Source: Rheum nobile (lineage: Eukaryota; Streptophyta; Magnoliopsida; Caryophyllales; Polygonaceae). From it: a stretch of DNA of 64,000 nucleotides. The stretch's first letter is position 1, and the number at the start of each line of letters is the position of its first letter. A model generated the notes under the pieces. That model was not told the DNA's origin. It worked only from the letters and a program-made list of their open reading frames with translations, and ran no database searches. The stretch covers positions 1,922,001 to 1,986,000 of the forward strand of contig WOAB01000093.1 of NCBI GenBank assembly GCA_027886185.1, read 5' to 3'. Shown in pieces: positions 45,912 to 58,217 of the stretch. A program made the translations under genes and the position numbers.

Positions 45912-46334
45912 TCAAGTACTCGAATCAGGAAGGTCGGTGGTACCTTGCTTGATCGGATCGGACATGACAACAGACTTCAGTCGATGACTCTGCACTTTGA
46001 ACTTTCCTGAGTTTTTATGCCATAACTCAATTGTTCCACCTCTTAGCACTCTAGTCACCCGATATGGTCCAGACCATATTGTACCCTTAGGACCTGGATA
46101 CATGTTAGACTTCTCATGGGATAACACCACCATATTTCCACACTTGAACTCAACTTTTGTTCTAGCTTGCTTCCTATTCTTGGGACTTTGACTCTTCAAT
46201 GCTTTAGCAGTTACACTACTTTCCTGGTCTGGATCTCCCAAAGGTTCATCAAGCAAACAAGCAATGTCAGATATGATCTCATCTTGCCCTGGATCAACCT
46301 CAATATTACAGCAGACACCCTTGGTAGGACACAT
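45912..46334 (-). pseudogene. Athila integrase C-terminal remnant
   Basis: A minus-strand frame of 140 codons. Its second half reads GTIWSGPYRVTRVLRGGTIE then GKFKVQSHRLK, matching the SH3-like integrase C-terminal domain of Ty3/gypsy elements (W-x-GP-x-x-V...G-x-FKV-x-x-x-RLK). It lies directly after the protease remnant with no RT, RNase H or integrase core between, so a deletion of several kilobases must have joined them. Confidence 0.75.
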
Positions 46335-46339
46335 GGGAG

Positions 46340-46720
46340 TGTCTTTGTATATCGCAAGAAAGTGGTCTTTGAAATATATAAATACTCTATCTTCTCTTCC
46401 CCTATTGTGAATGAGAGTCTTCCAGTCTTGACATCAATATTAGCCTTAATGGTGGCTAAAAATGGTCTCCTAAGGATGATGAGAGTTTTATCACTAACCT
46501 CCATGTCAAGTATCACAAAATCTTCTGGTATGATGAATTTTCCCACTTTTACAGGGACATTTTCTATTATGCCCACAGGATGAGTAACGGACCTGTCGGC
46601 CATAAGGAGACGCATTTTGGATGGAACAGGCTCACCCAAATTCAGTTCTTTGCAAATTGACAAAGGCATAACATTGACACTAGACCCGAGATCACAAAGA
46701 CAATTATAAGTTAGATGGCC
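46340..46720 (-). pseudogene. Athila protease remnant
   Basis: The minus-strand frame reads LCDLGSSVNVMPLSICKEL (DLG at 46,693-46,685), the Athila form of the aspartic protease active site, followed by GIIENVPVKVGKFIIPEDF and DVKTGRLSFTIGEEK. The frame then leaves homology at the deletion point near 46,335. Confidence 0.8.
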
Positions 46721-46898
46721 AAAATATGCAGGGATAAAGGATTCACCAGGATCTTATAGTTGCTTTGGCATCTTCTCAGCATAATCCATTGTCAGGGCCA
46801 CAGTCTCATAGTCCTCTAGCCTTCTCTTTTTGATCAGAATCTCTTTCAAAAACTTAGCATACGTAGGCATTTGAGTGAGGACATCTGTGAAAGGTATG

Positions 46899-48568
46899 TC
46901 AACACAGAGCTTCATCCATCTCCTTAAACTTCACAAATTGGCGCTCTAGCTGTAACTGAATCCTTCTCTGAGAAAAAGGCAGAGGTGGCTTGTATGGAGG
47001 GGGAGCAACATACTTGGGTTCTTCTTCTTGTGGCTTCTCCACATGCTCCTTGGTCGCTTCTTTTTCTTTAAGATAAGGCTCCTCTAACTGTTTTTTGTCA
47101 CTCAGAGTGACAACCCTGCAATGCTCCTTGGGGTTGACTTCAGGTTGACCAGGAAGTTGACCAGTCGGTCTAGGAACATTAGTAGCAATTTGGGCCAACT
47201 AACTCTCAAGATGGTCCATCCTCTTAGGCAAGCTCTCAAAACTGTCAACCTTCTTAGACAAGGCTTCCATACAAGAAGCCATGTTCCCCTGGGTTTTAGC
47301 TATTTCCCTCAACACGGACCCCAATGTAGAGTTCTTAGAAGTCTGAACTTGAGCTTGATTCTGTGGTTGTGAGACTCTTGGTTGGAACCCAGGAGGTGGT
47401 CTTTGCTGAGCACCACCATTCTTGTAGGAGAAGTTTGGATGATTCCTCCACCCAGGATTATAGGTATTGGAATACAGATCATTCTTGGGACCTATGTTGA
47501 AGTTGTTCATATAGTTCACTTCTCCATGAGACTCGTTCTGGGAAGCGAAGAGGTGACAAGATGATATTGCGTGGTTACCCTCTCCACAAAACTGACAGTC
47601 TACACCAGAAATAGCCTGTGTGGATTGCCCTGGGCTTTGCGCCTGAGACTTTTGCACTAATAGATCCAGTCACTTGATCTCCTGTGCGATAACATCTTTT
47701 TGAGCTTGTTGGTGTGTCTCAGAGCTAACCTCAAACATCCCTGCATGCCTCTTGGAACTTGAAGTAGAGCGAGGATCACTGTAATAATGAGAGTGTTGAG
47801 CAGTACTCTCAATCAAGTCCCAAGCATCATCAACTTCCATACTCATGATTCTACCACCCGTTGAAGCATCAACGATTAATTAGTCTGGTAGAACTATCAA
47901 TAGTGTTGTAGAAGACATGCAACAAAGTCCATTTTTGTTGCCAATGATGGGGGAACAACATCAGCAATTCCTTGAATCTTTCCCACCGACTTGTCATCCT
48001 TCATCTTGAATGCAAGAATTTGATTCCTCATCTCAACAGTCTTCTTTGGTGGGAAGTATTTGTTGAGAAATGCCTTTGTTAACTCGTCCCAAATGGTTAT
48101 AGAGCCATGGGGTAAGGCCTTGAACCAAGCCTTGAACCAAGCCTTGGCCCTATCACGTAAAGATAATGAAAAGGCTTGCAGGAAAAGCGCATCTTAGGAT
48201 ACCTCATGGATCATCACAGTATCCATTAGCTTAATAAAAGTGGCCAGATGTTGGTATGGGTTCTCATAAGGTAGACCTCCAAACTGATTTTGTTGAACCA
48301 TGTTGATTAGTGAAGGTTTCAACACGAAGTTACGAGCTTGCACCGAAGGTCGGACCACACCAGAAATATGACCAAGGTGATTTGGCATCACATAATCACC
48401 AAGCGTCATGCGTGGTTCTTGAACTTGCATAAGATGATCTTGTTCCACTCTGTCGTCAGCCATTGCTTGTTCCCTGGCTTCGCGTTGTTGTCTTCTTCTA
48501 GCACGAAAAGTACGCTCATGTCCGGGATCGTAGTCGTTGAGATTACCAGCGGTCAGGGCTCTTTGCAT
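46899..48568 (-). pseudogene. Athila gag remnant
   Basis: Starts at ATG 48,568 (MQRALTAGNLNDYDPGHERT). NQFGGLPYENPYQHLATFIKL is the classic Athila gag entry motif. A stop interrupts at 48,196-48,194. The same frame continues with LSLRDRAKAWF...ALPHGSITIWDEL, where 15 bp are duplicated (WFKAWFK). Further stops follow. A zinc-knuckle-like CQFCGEGNHAISSC lies near 47,580. The C-terminal part to 46,899 is Pro/Glu-rich. It cannot yield a full Gag. Confidence 0.85.
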
Positions 48569-48671
48569 CTAAAGAAAAAAGTCTGAAAGCAAAGCAACAA
48601 AAAACAACATTAAAAATTAAACAAAGACTTAGTCGAACCAGTTGTATGAAAACAACTGATACTAGCAATAG

Positions 48672-48689
48672 TCCCCAACAACGGCGCCA
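48672..48689 (-). other. Athila primer-binding site
   Basis: The minus strand reads TGGCGCCGTTGTTGGGGA, close to the known Athila-type site TGGCGCCGTTGCCGGGGA. It is six bases inside the 5' LTR border at 48,696. Confidence 0.9.
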
Positions 48690-48695
48690 AAAACT

Positions 48696-50353
48696 TGATA
48701 GGATAAAAACCTACCCACAAGAGTATGGAATCAGTTGTAGCTTTTCAAGTGTCGTTCCCAACGAGGACTATATAGTATCCTTTGTAAACTTAAAACCAGT
48801 AAGCTAAGCTGTAAGAAAGGAAATTCGTTTGACTAATAAATAAGAAAATAAGAAAACAAGAAACAAGAATTGCAAATATGATTGTAAACGATTAAAGAGA
48901 AGATCCTAGGACTAGGGATCCCCACAACAATGTCTTGGTAAACTCACAGATATCTGTCTGAAATTAGTTTGAACCTATTTGAAGGTAAGCTATCTAAAGT
49001 CTCTACTAACTTCTTTCAGATGATAATAGATGTGCCTAAATTTTAACTAACAATCGATGTCACGTAGAGCTAATCAAATCTAGACCCTTTGGGCACTTAG
49101 ATTCTAGGATCAAACTAGGTTAATATTCGCTGTCGCGCTCCGCTAAGTCCAGGCAAACCTAGGGTTTCTATGATAGCTTAGGATTCCACAAGAGTAATTA
49201 AGTTGCTATCGCACAAATAACACTCACGTTCAATACCTAGTAATATGATAAAGTAATCTCCTTTCAGACTCATACCCTATCTGAGTTGTCTATTGAAGTT
49301 ATCTCTTTTCAGACTCAAACCTAATAGAAATCTAATAAACTTTCATCAATTGCATTAAGAACTCTAGGATTGAATCAAACAAGGTTCGAGATTTGAATTC
49401 AGACAAATATCATGCACAAGTGTACCAATTCATTGTTGGGATCACCCTAACCCTATTATTATGGGATTAGCCAGACATGCTTGGAGAAACAATCAAAAAC
49501 ATTATATGAACAAAAGAAATCATTCAACTAAATTAGAAGAAGAGAAATACTTGATCCAATCCAGGGAACCAATCTCAAATCTTTAGAAATCTTCAAAAGA
49601 ACTCCAAAAACACCTAAGGCTAGAAAGAATGGAAAAAAGAGGCAGAAGAAGAACATATGAGACTGCCAAAAAAATCAAGATAAAGTATTTATACCGTGCT
49701 AAAATGATAAAGGGTCAAAAAATAATAAATTGGGTCCGCGGGCATCGGCACAGTTTGTGACAAAACCGCACGGTTTGTCACATACCGTGTAGAAAGTGAA
49801 GCGGAGCATGGCACGGTTTGTGGCACGGTCTGTCACATACCGTGCCACTTTACAGAAGCTCATTCCTGGACTCAGCAAGGGCATACGGTTTAGGACATAT
49901 TGGCACGGTTTGCAGCAAACCGTGCCGAAATGCGACACGATTTTGGAATCGCCATAACGTTTGATTCCCTGGTCCAAACGCGCTGAAATTTGGAGGAGTT
50001 ATAGTTGACATATTGATATTTAATCAGGAATTAGAATCAATCAATTCAGAGTTACGTAGCAAAAGGTATACTTCTCCAAATACGGGACAGAAAACAGAGA
50101 TCTCTTGCGCGCCAAGGCGAGTTCTTCGTCGTCGTTCGTCTTTGTATTCGACCGTGCGTATCTCCTATGATGTTCATGCCTCGTAATGCACCTCCTTTTC
50201 CCGCTAAAGTACCTGAAAACATGCAAAGACTTGTGTAGACATCCAAACTAAAGAAAGCAATACAACTAACTAAAAATGCAATATAATAACATGAAAATGC
50301 CAAAACTATAGCCTAAATGCATGTCCTAAACATGTATGAAATGGATGTTAGCA
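48696..50353 (-). repeat. Athila 5' LTR (uninterrupted copy)
   Basis: 1,658 bp from TGATAGGATAAAAACC to GTTAGCA on the plus strand. Includes several CGGTTTGTGxCA / GCACGGTTTG inverted motifs around 49,750-49,930. Confidence 0.95.
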
Positions 50354-50645
50354 GGCCACCATGAGGAAAGATGCCATGGAGGTATCCCGGTCATACAATC
50401 CTTGTCAAGCCGAGTACAAAAGGAGGATCTTCGTGCACTATAGCAAGAAAATCCTCCCCCGATGCTTCAAAAAGGGGGATCTCGTCCTCAGGAGGACGGA
50501 AGGCGGAAAGCTCGACCCAAGGTGGGAAGGCCCTTACATCATCTCGCACCAAGTAGTAGAATAGCCTATAAGCTCAAAAGAGAGGACGACAACCTACTCC
50601 CGAACACCTGGAACGTTTTGTGTCTGAGGAAGTATTTCCTGTAAG
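50354..50645 (+). pseudogene. Tat integrase remnant after the Athila insertion
   Basis: Resumes with WPTMRKDAMEVSRS, the end of the zinc-finger segment, then jumps to the integrase C-terminal domain (KKGDLVLRRTEGGKLDPRWEGPYII, ending near 50,643). The catalytic core between them is missing, so an internal deletion exists besides the Athila insertion. Confidence 0.8.
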
Positions 50646-50814
50646 CGAGAAAGCATCCGGAATGCCCGGTATGGAGTAATACCCATGTAAGCCCTCGCGG
50701 CATGAGCAATGTAAGTAGGCACCGGTGGGGCCGGTTAAAGTTGTCAGAGTTAAGTGTTAGCCCCACGTATGTTTAAGTACCAAAGCGCGAGTCTTGAAAG
50801 CAACATTGAATCAC

Positions 50815-51340
50815 GTTAGGCAACGTCAAGCAATATTAAGCAACAAAGAGCGAGAAAGAGCAATAAAAGGCAACAATAAGCCCGCGGAATAGGCAAGAGC
50901 AATATTAAGCAACAAAGAGCAAGCAAGAGCAATATTAAGCAACAAAGAGCAAGCAAGAGCAATATTAAGCCCGCAAAAGGGGCGAGAGCAATATTAAGCA
51001 ACAAAGAGCAAGCAAGAGCAATAAAAAGCGATATTAAGCCCGCGGAAGGGTCGAGAGCAATATTAAGCAACAAAGAGCAATAAAAAGCAATATTAAGCCC
51101 ACGGAAGGGGCGAGAGCAATACTATGCAACAAAGAGCAATACTGAGCAACAAAAAAACAACAAAGAGTAATAAAAGGCAACATTAAGCCTGCGGAAGGGG
51201 CAAGAGCAATATTAAGCAACAAAAAGCAACAAAGCAACAAATAGCGGCATTAAGCCCGTGGAAGGGGCGAGAACAATATCGAAGCAACAAAGGCAACGAA
51301 AAGCAATGTTAAGACCGCAAAGTGAGCGGGAGCAAAGCTA
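50815..51340 (+). repeat. Degenerate tandem repeats in the Tat 3' region
   Basis: Many copies of AGAGCAATATTAAGCAACAA with linkers such as GCCCGCGGAAGGGGCGAG, giving a periodicity of roughly 30-60 bp. Long repeat-rich 3' regions are usual in Tat elements. Confidence 0.85.
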
Positions 51341-52217
51341 AGAGACTAGGGAACGACTGAGGGCAACATGACTCAATGTGAAGTAGCAAACGGCAAACGC
51401 GCAACACGCATAGCAAGTAAAGCCGCATCTAGCAGCATATGCACGGTAGGAATACAACATGAGGACCATGACAACGCCAAGAGAATGAGTGGCAGTGGCA
51501 CCAAGGCCGCGGAGCAAGATGAATACAACGAAGAAGCAAGGGGAAACCACAGTGATGTCTAAGCTCGTGGCAAGAACGGCGGCAAGCAACAAAGTACTAC
51601 CTCAGGCCCGCAAGATTGGAATCCCTCGGAAGGACGGGAACAACCCTTGAGAAGCACATGGAAGCAATCGAGAATCAATGCAATGACCACAAACAAGTAC
51701 AAACAAACACGCGAGGGGCTTCGCCTCGAGCAACGCGGAAGCCATAAATCAAACACGTAAGCCGGGTAGAGGCGATCAAAAGGGAGAAACAACATTAACA
51801 AAGGAACGCATGCAAAGGCCCTTAAGTTAAATAGCGCACCCCGCGGCCTTCACTTGGCGAACCACACTCAAGAGAAGTCCACGGGCCAGGGGGATGGGAG
51901 TAGCCCAACAACAACAAGAATAATGAAAGAGAAAGAGACAAGGCGAAAGATGGCGGTAACATATTTTATTCATTGAAAGAAGAGAGGGAGATATTACAAG
52001 GGTATCATACAAAGCCACGTCCGGCTAAGAGCTACTAAGCCAAAAAAACTGAAGATCTAGAAAGGCCCCCCTTACGGGGATAGTCAAGGGATGCCTCTAA
52101 ACCGTCCGCAGAGGAGCCTAAAGAAAAATTAGGCCGGCTACACTTGTCAGGCCGCGTAACCTGGCATCGTAACTCACGGCCCCCGTACAACCTGGCAACA
52201 TAACTCGCAGAGGAGCC
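51341..52217 (+). other. Tat 3' region between repeats and antisense ORF
   Basis: No frame with homology on either strand. GC content is like the rest of the Tat element. It would be the 3' untranslated part of the antisense transcript. Confidence 0.5.
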
Positions 52218-53471
52218 CTAAGTACCCGAAGGCTCGACTATGCGATCACCAATCACGAACAATGACACCGGTTCACACCGGGTAAGAGTATAAATCGCAT
52301 CAGCATTCGACTGATCTTCCAGTCGGCGAAGGACGAAAGAAAGCTCAGACGAGTAAGGGAAGTAATGAACCTCTAGGACCCTGTAGTTGGGGTCCCCCAC
52401 ATCAGCTATGTCCATGAGATCCTCGTAAGTAAAACTGTTGGTGGACATCACGAATGACCACCGACGCCAACTGATGTAGCGATGGGAGGCGGCCACGGCC
52501 CAATCGCCCCGCCGCCAAGCTAGACGCCCTCCCCAATGGACTTTTAGCACTACCACGGTGGGAGGGCCAACAGCGAAAGGAGGACTTGGTGGTGGACTGG
52601 ATAGAGGCTCCGTCTTGGGGACCCTCTGCACCGCCACGGTAGAACGGACATGCAAAGGAGGAAAACCAGGAGGATGATCCATCGATTCCATCTGCAAAAT
52701 ACACAAGAGAAAAATGGCAAAGAAAGGAGCGCGAAAGAAGAAAGAAAGAAAAACACAGATGAAACAAGCAAGTAAAAGAGGCACCAATATATAGCAAGAG
52801 TTGGCCATAACTGCCCTAAGCCTAAAACTGCAATAACTGTGCATTAATTACAAAAGAAACTATTTAGAAAACTTGTCCAAACCAGCAAAATGTCTAGGGA
52901 ACTAGCGAAATAAAAAGAGAAGGGAAAAACATGCAATATAGGCCGCCTGACCAAGGCTCAGTGATCAAGAACCCGCGGAACAGAGTCCATAACATTTTGA
53001 GGGCCTCCACCCCTCGCAGCATCCGCTAGAATGTTAGCCAGCAACTCGTCATTCCGAGCTTGGTTACTCGGCGTGTCCGAAAAGACCTGCGGGATGTAAA
53101 ACGTCAGGGACCCTCTTGCTACCGTGGAGGGGGTAACGGCCAGATGCGTATCACTCCCCGGTAAGGCAGGCGGTGAAGAAAGCTCATCACTTTTTCTCTT
53201 CGTGCATCGACTTTCTTTCTCTGGCACAATCGATCCTTCAAAAAGAGTGGATACATCCCAGGCTTCTGCTACGCCGGGGTAGTCACCCACCACCTTGCCC
53301 ATCTTGAGGGGCCAAAAAGGATCAGTCCGACTAGGCCTTATAGGCTGGGTGCGCAAGTCAAACTTGATAGGGGTCACGCCGGCATGACGAGCCATTTGGT
53401 TCACGCCATCTTGGCCCCCGACCTCGTACAAAGAACGCGAGAAGTGCACGAACCTCCGCTTCTGGTGTGGG
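52218..53471 (-). pseudogene. Tat antisense ORF, 3' part
   Basis: Continuation, on the minus strand, of the antisense gene that starts at 62,700, after removal of the insertion 53,472-61,059. One frame reads HPHQKRRFVHFSRSLYEVGG and runs to a stop at 52,960-52,958. Another exon begins at about 52,691 after a clean acceptor (TTTTGCAG|ATGGAATCG) and ends at 52,218. Its Pro-rich start (MESMDHPPGFPP) is followed by a basic/Trp segment and a charged C terminus. I know no function. Its place, antisense between integrase and 3' LTR, is a recognised feature of Tat elements. Confidence 0.6.
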
Positions 53472-56285
53472 TGAAATACCCCAATATATATAAATGACAA
53501 AATGGTAAATTAAATTTTTGGGACTTTATTAAAGCTGGAAATGGGTAAATTGAAGGGAAAAAAAACCCCCTTTTTGTCTTCGTTCTTCTCTGGGCAACAG
53601 CTGAAGAACTCATGCTCCCTCCCCATCACCTTCTTCGATTCAGCCTCCTTCCGCCGGTGAGACAGATCGGGAGCCGAGTTGCTGCTGTTGAGCTGTGCGA
53701 CCAGCTGTGCGGAGTCGCTGCTGCACGTGGGTGTTGTTGGCTTCTGCGTTGCTGTGCTGTTCGCTGCGCCCTGCTGGTTGCCGCTGCAAATTCCGGCGAC
53801 AAGAGGGAGTAATTTCGGTGGCTACAGAGTGTTGACGACAAGGTAAGATGAGGTTCTTTGATTGGGTTTGTTTGGGGTTCAGAAACTTGGCTGAATGTTG
53901 TATATGGCGGATTGCTGTTATAGGTGGGCTGATGTGGAGAATGGCATGGATGGTGCTCAACCGTGAAGTGTTGGCTGAATTCGGTTAGGACTTGTGCAGC
54001 AAAGCTTTGATTTGGAAGTAATTAGGTGGAATTGTGGGGGTTTGCTAGTTTGGAAATTTGAGGTATGATTCTAGGGTTTGAAATTGGGGGTTTATTAGTT
54101 GTGACTTGGTATGAGTTAATTAATGCCAGGGATTTGCTCGGATTGATTTCGCAGGTTCGTTCGAGTTGGTTGGAGGTCTCTGAGGTCGTGGTTGTCGAGT
54201 TTGAGGCAAGATGATTCTTGCTAACCCTTCGTTTATTTTTATAAAATTACTTTTCTTCCTATCTTGATTCAGTAATTGATTTTATCCTTGTCTGATTATG
54301 TTAATTTGGATTATCGATTGTGGAGTTACTTGGTTGAATGTGTGTGTGTTAGTATTTGTCTCGTGTTGTGTTTGATTAAATGTTGACATGGTAGTCAATT
54401 GTGACTAATAGTGATTGTTTGAAAGTGTGTGAATACGTGTGTGTGTGTGTATGCGTGTGTTAGTATTTGTCTCGTGTTGTGTTTGATTAAATGTTGATGT
54501 GATAGTCAATTGTGACTAATTGTGATTGATGTTGATTAAGTGATTGTTGTTGGTTGATGGTGGAGCCGGGGTGAGGGTGTGACCTCATCCGACCACGTGA
54601 GGGTATGACCCCACGTTGGTAAAGGCTATGGTTGGATGGTGAAAGTCCCATCCGGAAGAGTGTTGATTCAAGGCCTCGAAGGGTGTGACCTCCGGTGGTC
54701 GGTGGGCCAGAGTGATGAAAGCCTCACTCAATCACGTAGGGGTAATGCCTATGGTGGTTAGGGCCAGGAACTCGGATGGTATGCGACCCATCCGCCTATC
54801 CGGATAGAGAGGAAGAATTGTCTCACCCGGTGATGTGGTGGTGAGACGGAGGAGATATTATGTGTTAAATGTTGGTTGCGTACCTGATTAAGTATGGACA
54901 GTTGTGTGTGTTGGATTGTGTGTGAATTGACATCTGTGTGTGTTGACAGTTGTGTGTGTTAGACTGTGGGTGTTGACATGTGTGTGTATGTGTACAGTTG
55001 TGTGTGTTGACAGTTGTGTGTGTTGGTAGTTGTGTGTTGGATTGTGTGTGTGGACATGTGTGTGTGTTGGCAGTTATGTGTTGGATTGTGTGTATGGGTG
55101 GTTGTGTGCTCGGTTATGGGTTGTGTGCTTGATTATTGGTTGTGTGCTTAGTTAATGGTTTTGTTTGCGGATATGGGTGAGGTGTTTGATTATTGGTTTT
55201 GTGTTAGACTTTGGTTGTCGGTTGGTTGTAGTTAGTAGTCGTTTGTTGATTGTTGTTAGTGCTAGTTGTGGGCTATTGTTGTCCATTGGTAGTGGTTGTT
55301 GGATCTTGGTGTGAATTGTTTGAGAAGGTTGGTTATGTTGATTGATTAGGAAGGTTGGTTTTCCATCTTGAGGGTGTGGGTCAATATGGGTTGGGTTGAG
55401 GTGTATGGGTTGCGGCCCATGTTAACGAACAGGCGGCACCGGAAGGATGGCTGGCCTGGGTCGTTATATTTGTATAAGGTAATGATTGTCTCGTTGGTGC
55501 TTATGTGTTCGTTGATGCGAAGATTAGTTGGATGTGTTAGTACAGTAGTGAGTTTTGTAAGTGGTTAGTCGTGGTTACGTGTTAGTAGTAATATATGTGT
55601 ATAGGTTCGTAGGGTTGATAATTGAGGTATTAGTAATAGAGAAAAGTTGGATTGGATCTTTTTAGTCTTCTACTTGTGGTGAGATTGAGGTTGGATTAAG
55701 TGATGTTAGTATATTGAAGAGTTGGATAAGAGGGGTAATGAATGGTTACGTGATAGTGTGTGTTTATGTTTGATGTGTGGTTGATATTGGTTGATTGGTG
55801 TGATAATGATAGTAATATAATGATATATATATATATGGTGTGGCATGTTGTTGTTTGGTATTATTTGATTGTTGTGATAATTCTCTGGTTTTAAACTATT
55901 TTGGCTTGAGGAGTCTTGCCAGTCTTGATGGAAGACTGACCAACTTCGGTTTACGTGCCACGGTTGGCTGGGGTGTCGGGTCCCCCGGTCAATTTGGCTT
56001 TGCAGGTTTGCAGCAACAAGCGGGTTCTGGATCACAGATGTGTCTTCACAGTTAAAGATTTAGTTTGCATCAGATTTGAAAATGTTGTATTCGCTTCCGT
56101 TGTTTTGGATATAAATTGATGCTTTAAACTGATGACAGGTTTAAGTGTTGTTTCAAACTTGAACAGGAATTTTCAGGTTGATAACTTTTGTGTATTTGGA
56201 ATAGTTTGGATTTCTTTTCTTTTAAAACCGCCTTATAGTCCTTCGGGACTATGGCACTGTAGCACCTCTGGCCTGGGGTGTTACA
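53472..56285 (+). repeat. 5' LTR of the decayed Tekay-like element
   Basis: Starts TGAAATACCCCAATATATAT and ends GGGGTGTTACA. Contains a G-box core CACGTG at about 54,594 and a long TGTGTGTTG-rich tract. Confidence 0.95.
54330..55150 (+). repeat. TGTGTG/GTTGACA-type minisatellite in the LTR
   Basis: Irregular tandem units of GTTGTGTGTGTTGGATTG and GTTGACAGTTGTGTG (densest 54,890-55,150). The equivalent tract in the other LTR is about 59,080-59,920. Confidence 0.85.
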
Positions 56286-56290
56286 GGAAT

Positions 56291-56303
56291 TGGTATCAGA
56301 GCA
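56291..56303 (+). other. Primer-binding site of the decayed element
   Basis: TGGTATCAGAGCA, initiator-Met tRNA type, five bases after the LTR end. Confidence 0.85.
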
Positions 56304-56961
56304 TTTACGTTCGAAAATGTTTTCAAAAGTTTGACGTGGAAAAAGATTATTCGCCAAAACTGTGAAGCAATCGTGTGATCAGAAGACCCTTGTTGTTACG
56401 TATTGGTAAGTTTGTATTTGATATATTTTATATGTGATGTTTAGTGTTGTTGAGTAATTTTATGATGTGTTCCCTGGTAAGTGGGATGTGTTGGAGATTG
56501 ATAAGGTAAGTGTGGGTGTGATAGAGGATGAAGTCGTTGGACTTATCGTCAAGAGGTTGAGGCAGCTAGTCTGGTAGTTGATGATTCGATATGAAGTTGT
56601 TGTGTGCTACTGTTACTGTCAAGAATGAGAAAGACAGATTGAGCACTTTCAGAGATGATCGTATTCAGAGATGAAATCTTGATGGTGATGCATAGCTGTG
56701 AATTCTTGAGTATACTGATGAGTGCTGATCAGGGAGACTGTTATAGATGATTTTGATCAGACTGTTGATGTTGGAAGTAGTAAGGAACAGAGAACTCGGC
56801 CTGCATCTGAAAAAGTGGGATTTTACGACTAGGGGTTTGGCTGAGCTGAGGAACAGAATGTGCCTGTGACTACAGGAAGATGACAGTTACTGTAACATCA
56901 GATAAGGGTTTAGTGCATGTGTTGGGAGTCATGATTCAGAGACTCTGGCATAATTGTTGGT

Positions 56962-58200
56962 GTGATGACAACTATTAAATTGTTAAGAAAAGGTTATGCC
57001 GGTTATGTGTGTATGCTGAGATTGAAGGACCAGATAGAGGAACTTATAAAGTTAGGTTTTATTAGGTCAAGTGCTTCTCTTTGGGATGCGTCTGTATTGC
57101 TGGGTAAAAAGAAGGATGATTCCTTTCGACTCTGCATGGATTATGAGGAGTTAAGTACTTGTTGGATAAATTGCAAAGAGCTACAGTATTTTAAAAGATT
57201 GACTTGAGATCAGGGTATTCTCAGCTTAAGGATTTGAAATGAGGATATATTCATGATACTGCCTTCAGAACTAAGTATGGTCACTATGAGTTAGTTGTGA
57301 TGCCTTTCGGGTTGACTAATGCTTCCACGGATTTCAAGGGTTTAAGGAACTGATGTTTTTAGAAAGTACTTGGATTATTGTGGTGATTTTTTTATTGATG
57401 ATATTTTAGTATACTCTCGGAGTAAGAGGGGCTACGAGAACAACCTTGGAATGTTAAGAAAATTGGGAGTTTTCTCAGACTGGCAGATTACTATAGGCGA
57501 TTGTGGAAGAATTTTCTAAGGTTGTATATGACTGAGAATTTTGAATGGAACAGGATATGTCAGGAGCGAGCTTCGAAGAACTCAGGAAGTGTTTGATTAG
57601 TGCGCTAGTATTGGTTTTACCGCAGGGAACAGAAAGGTTGTCATCTACAGTGATGTGTCTGAGCAAGGTTTGGGTTGCGTTCTAATGCAGAATGGGAAGG
57701 TTATTGCATATGTTTTTCGTCAGTTCAAATTGTATAAGAGAGAGTTGAACATGAGATACAGATGGTTGCTAGAATTGATTAAGGATTATGAAAAGATATT
57801 GTTTATCAATCAGAAAAGGGCTACCGAGGTTACTGATGCTTTGTGTAGAAAGTCGATTCTCGAGCATGTGGTTGCTTGTCTGACAGTTCGGTCGGGATTG
57901 CAACAGGAGTTGGCGAAGGGTGAAAAGTGAAATTTGTTCGGGAAAGAGCGGATATAACTGAATGCGATGGAATGTTGAGTAAGATATACAGTTAGATTAC
58001 TCAGGGAAGAGTGCCCAGATTTTTGTTCAGGAGGATGGAGTATTGTGATTTCAGATAAGTTGTGTGTGTCAGCTGATAAAAAGATTAGAAAGTTGATTCT
58101 CAAGGAAGGTCATTCTTCGGAAAGTCATGTACATTCTGGAGTCAGTCATGCGAGACAGATATCCGAACCTGTGTTGATCTTAGTTTCGAGGACGAAACTC
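56962..58200 (+). pseudogene. RT, RNase H and integrase-start remnants
   Basis: Broken frames show RT pieces (ELIKLGFIRSSASLWDASVLL; then YGHYELVVMPFGLTNAS; then FIDDILVYS near 57,395), RNase H (VIYSDVSEQGLGCVLMQNGK at 57,645-57,710) and the start of the integrase zinc finger (EGHSSESHVHSGVSHARQI, about 58,105). At least six stops or shifts and internal deletions separate them. The spacing shows pol is heavily shortened. Confidence 0.85.
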
Positions 58201-58201
58201 C

Positions 58202-58217
58202 TATAAGGGATGGAGAA
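58202..58217 (+). other. Polypurine tract of the decayed element
   Basis: TATAAGGGATGGAGAA lies immediately before the 3' LTR. Confidence 0.7.

Larger units (their letters stand above)
28596..50353 (-). mobile_element. Athila-lineage Ty3/gypsy retrotransposon, non-autonomous, itself interrupted twice
   Basis: Minus-strand element. The 5' LTR is 48,696-50,353, the PBS 48,672-48,689, gag and protease remnants span 48,568 to about 46,340, an integrase C-terminal remnant is at 46,334-45,912, the PPT is at 44,426-44,440, and the 3' LTR is 28,596-44,425 with two insertions inside. Flanking 5-mers are GCCCA (28,591-28,595) and GGCCA (50,354-50,358), a TSD with one change. Without the insertions it would be about 7.5 kb. 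RT, RNase H and the integrase core are missing, so it could only have moved with help. Confidence 0.9.

Noticed and set aside
48172..48190. Stop in Athila gag read as programmed recoding
   Set aside because: Other stops and shifts follow and pol is deleted, so simple decay is the better explanation.
50815..51340. Minus-strand frames rich in Leu/Ala (apparent membrane proteins) in the Tat 3' region
   Set aside because: They are the complement of AGCAATATTAAGCAAC tandem repeats, so the hydrophobic pattern is a by-product of the repeat.
55368..56055. Open frames within the 2.8-kb LTRs
   Set aside because: They recur in both LTRs but are short, shifted between copies and lie in TG-rich minisatellite DNA.
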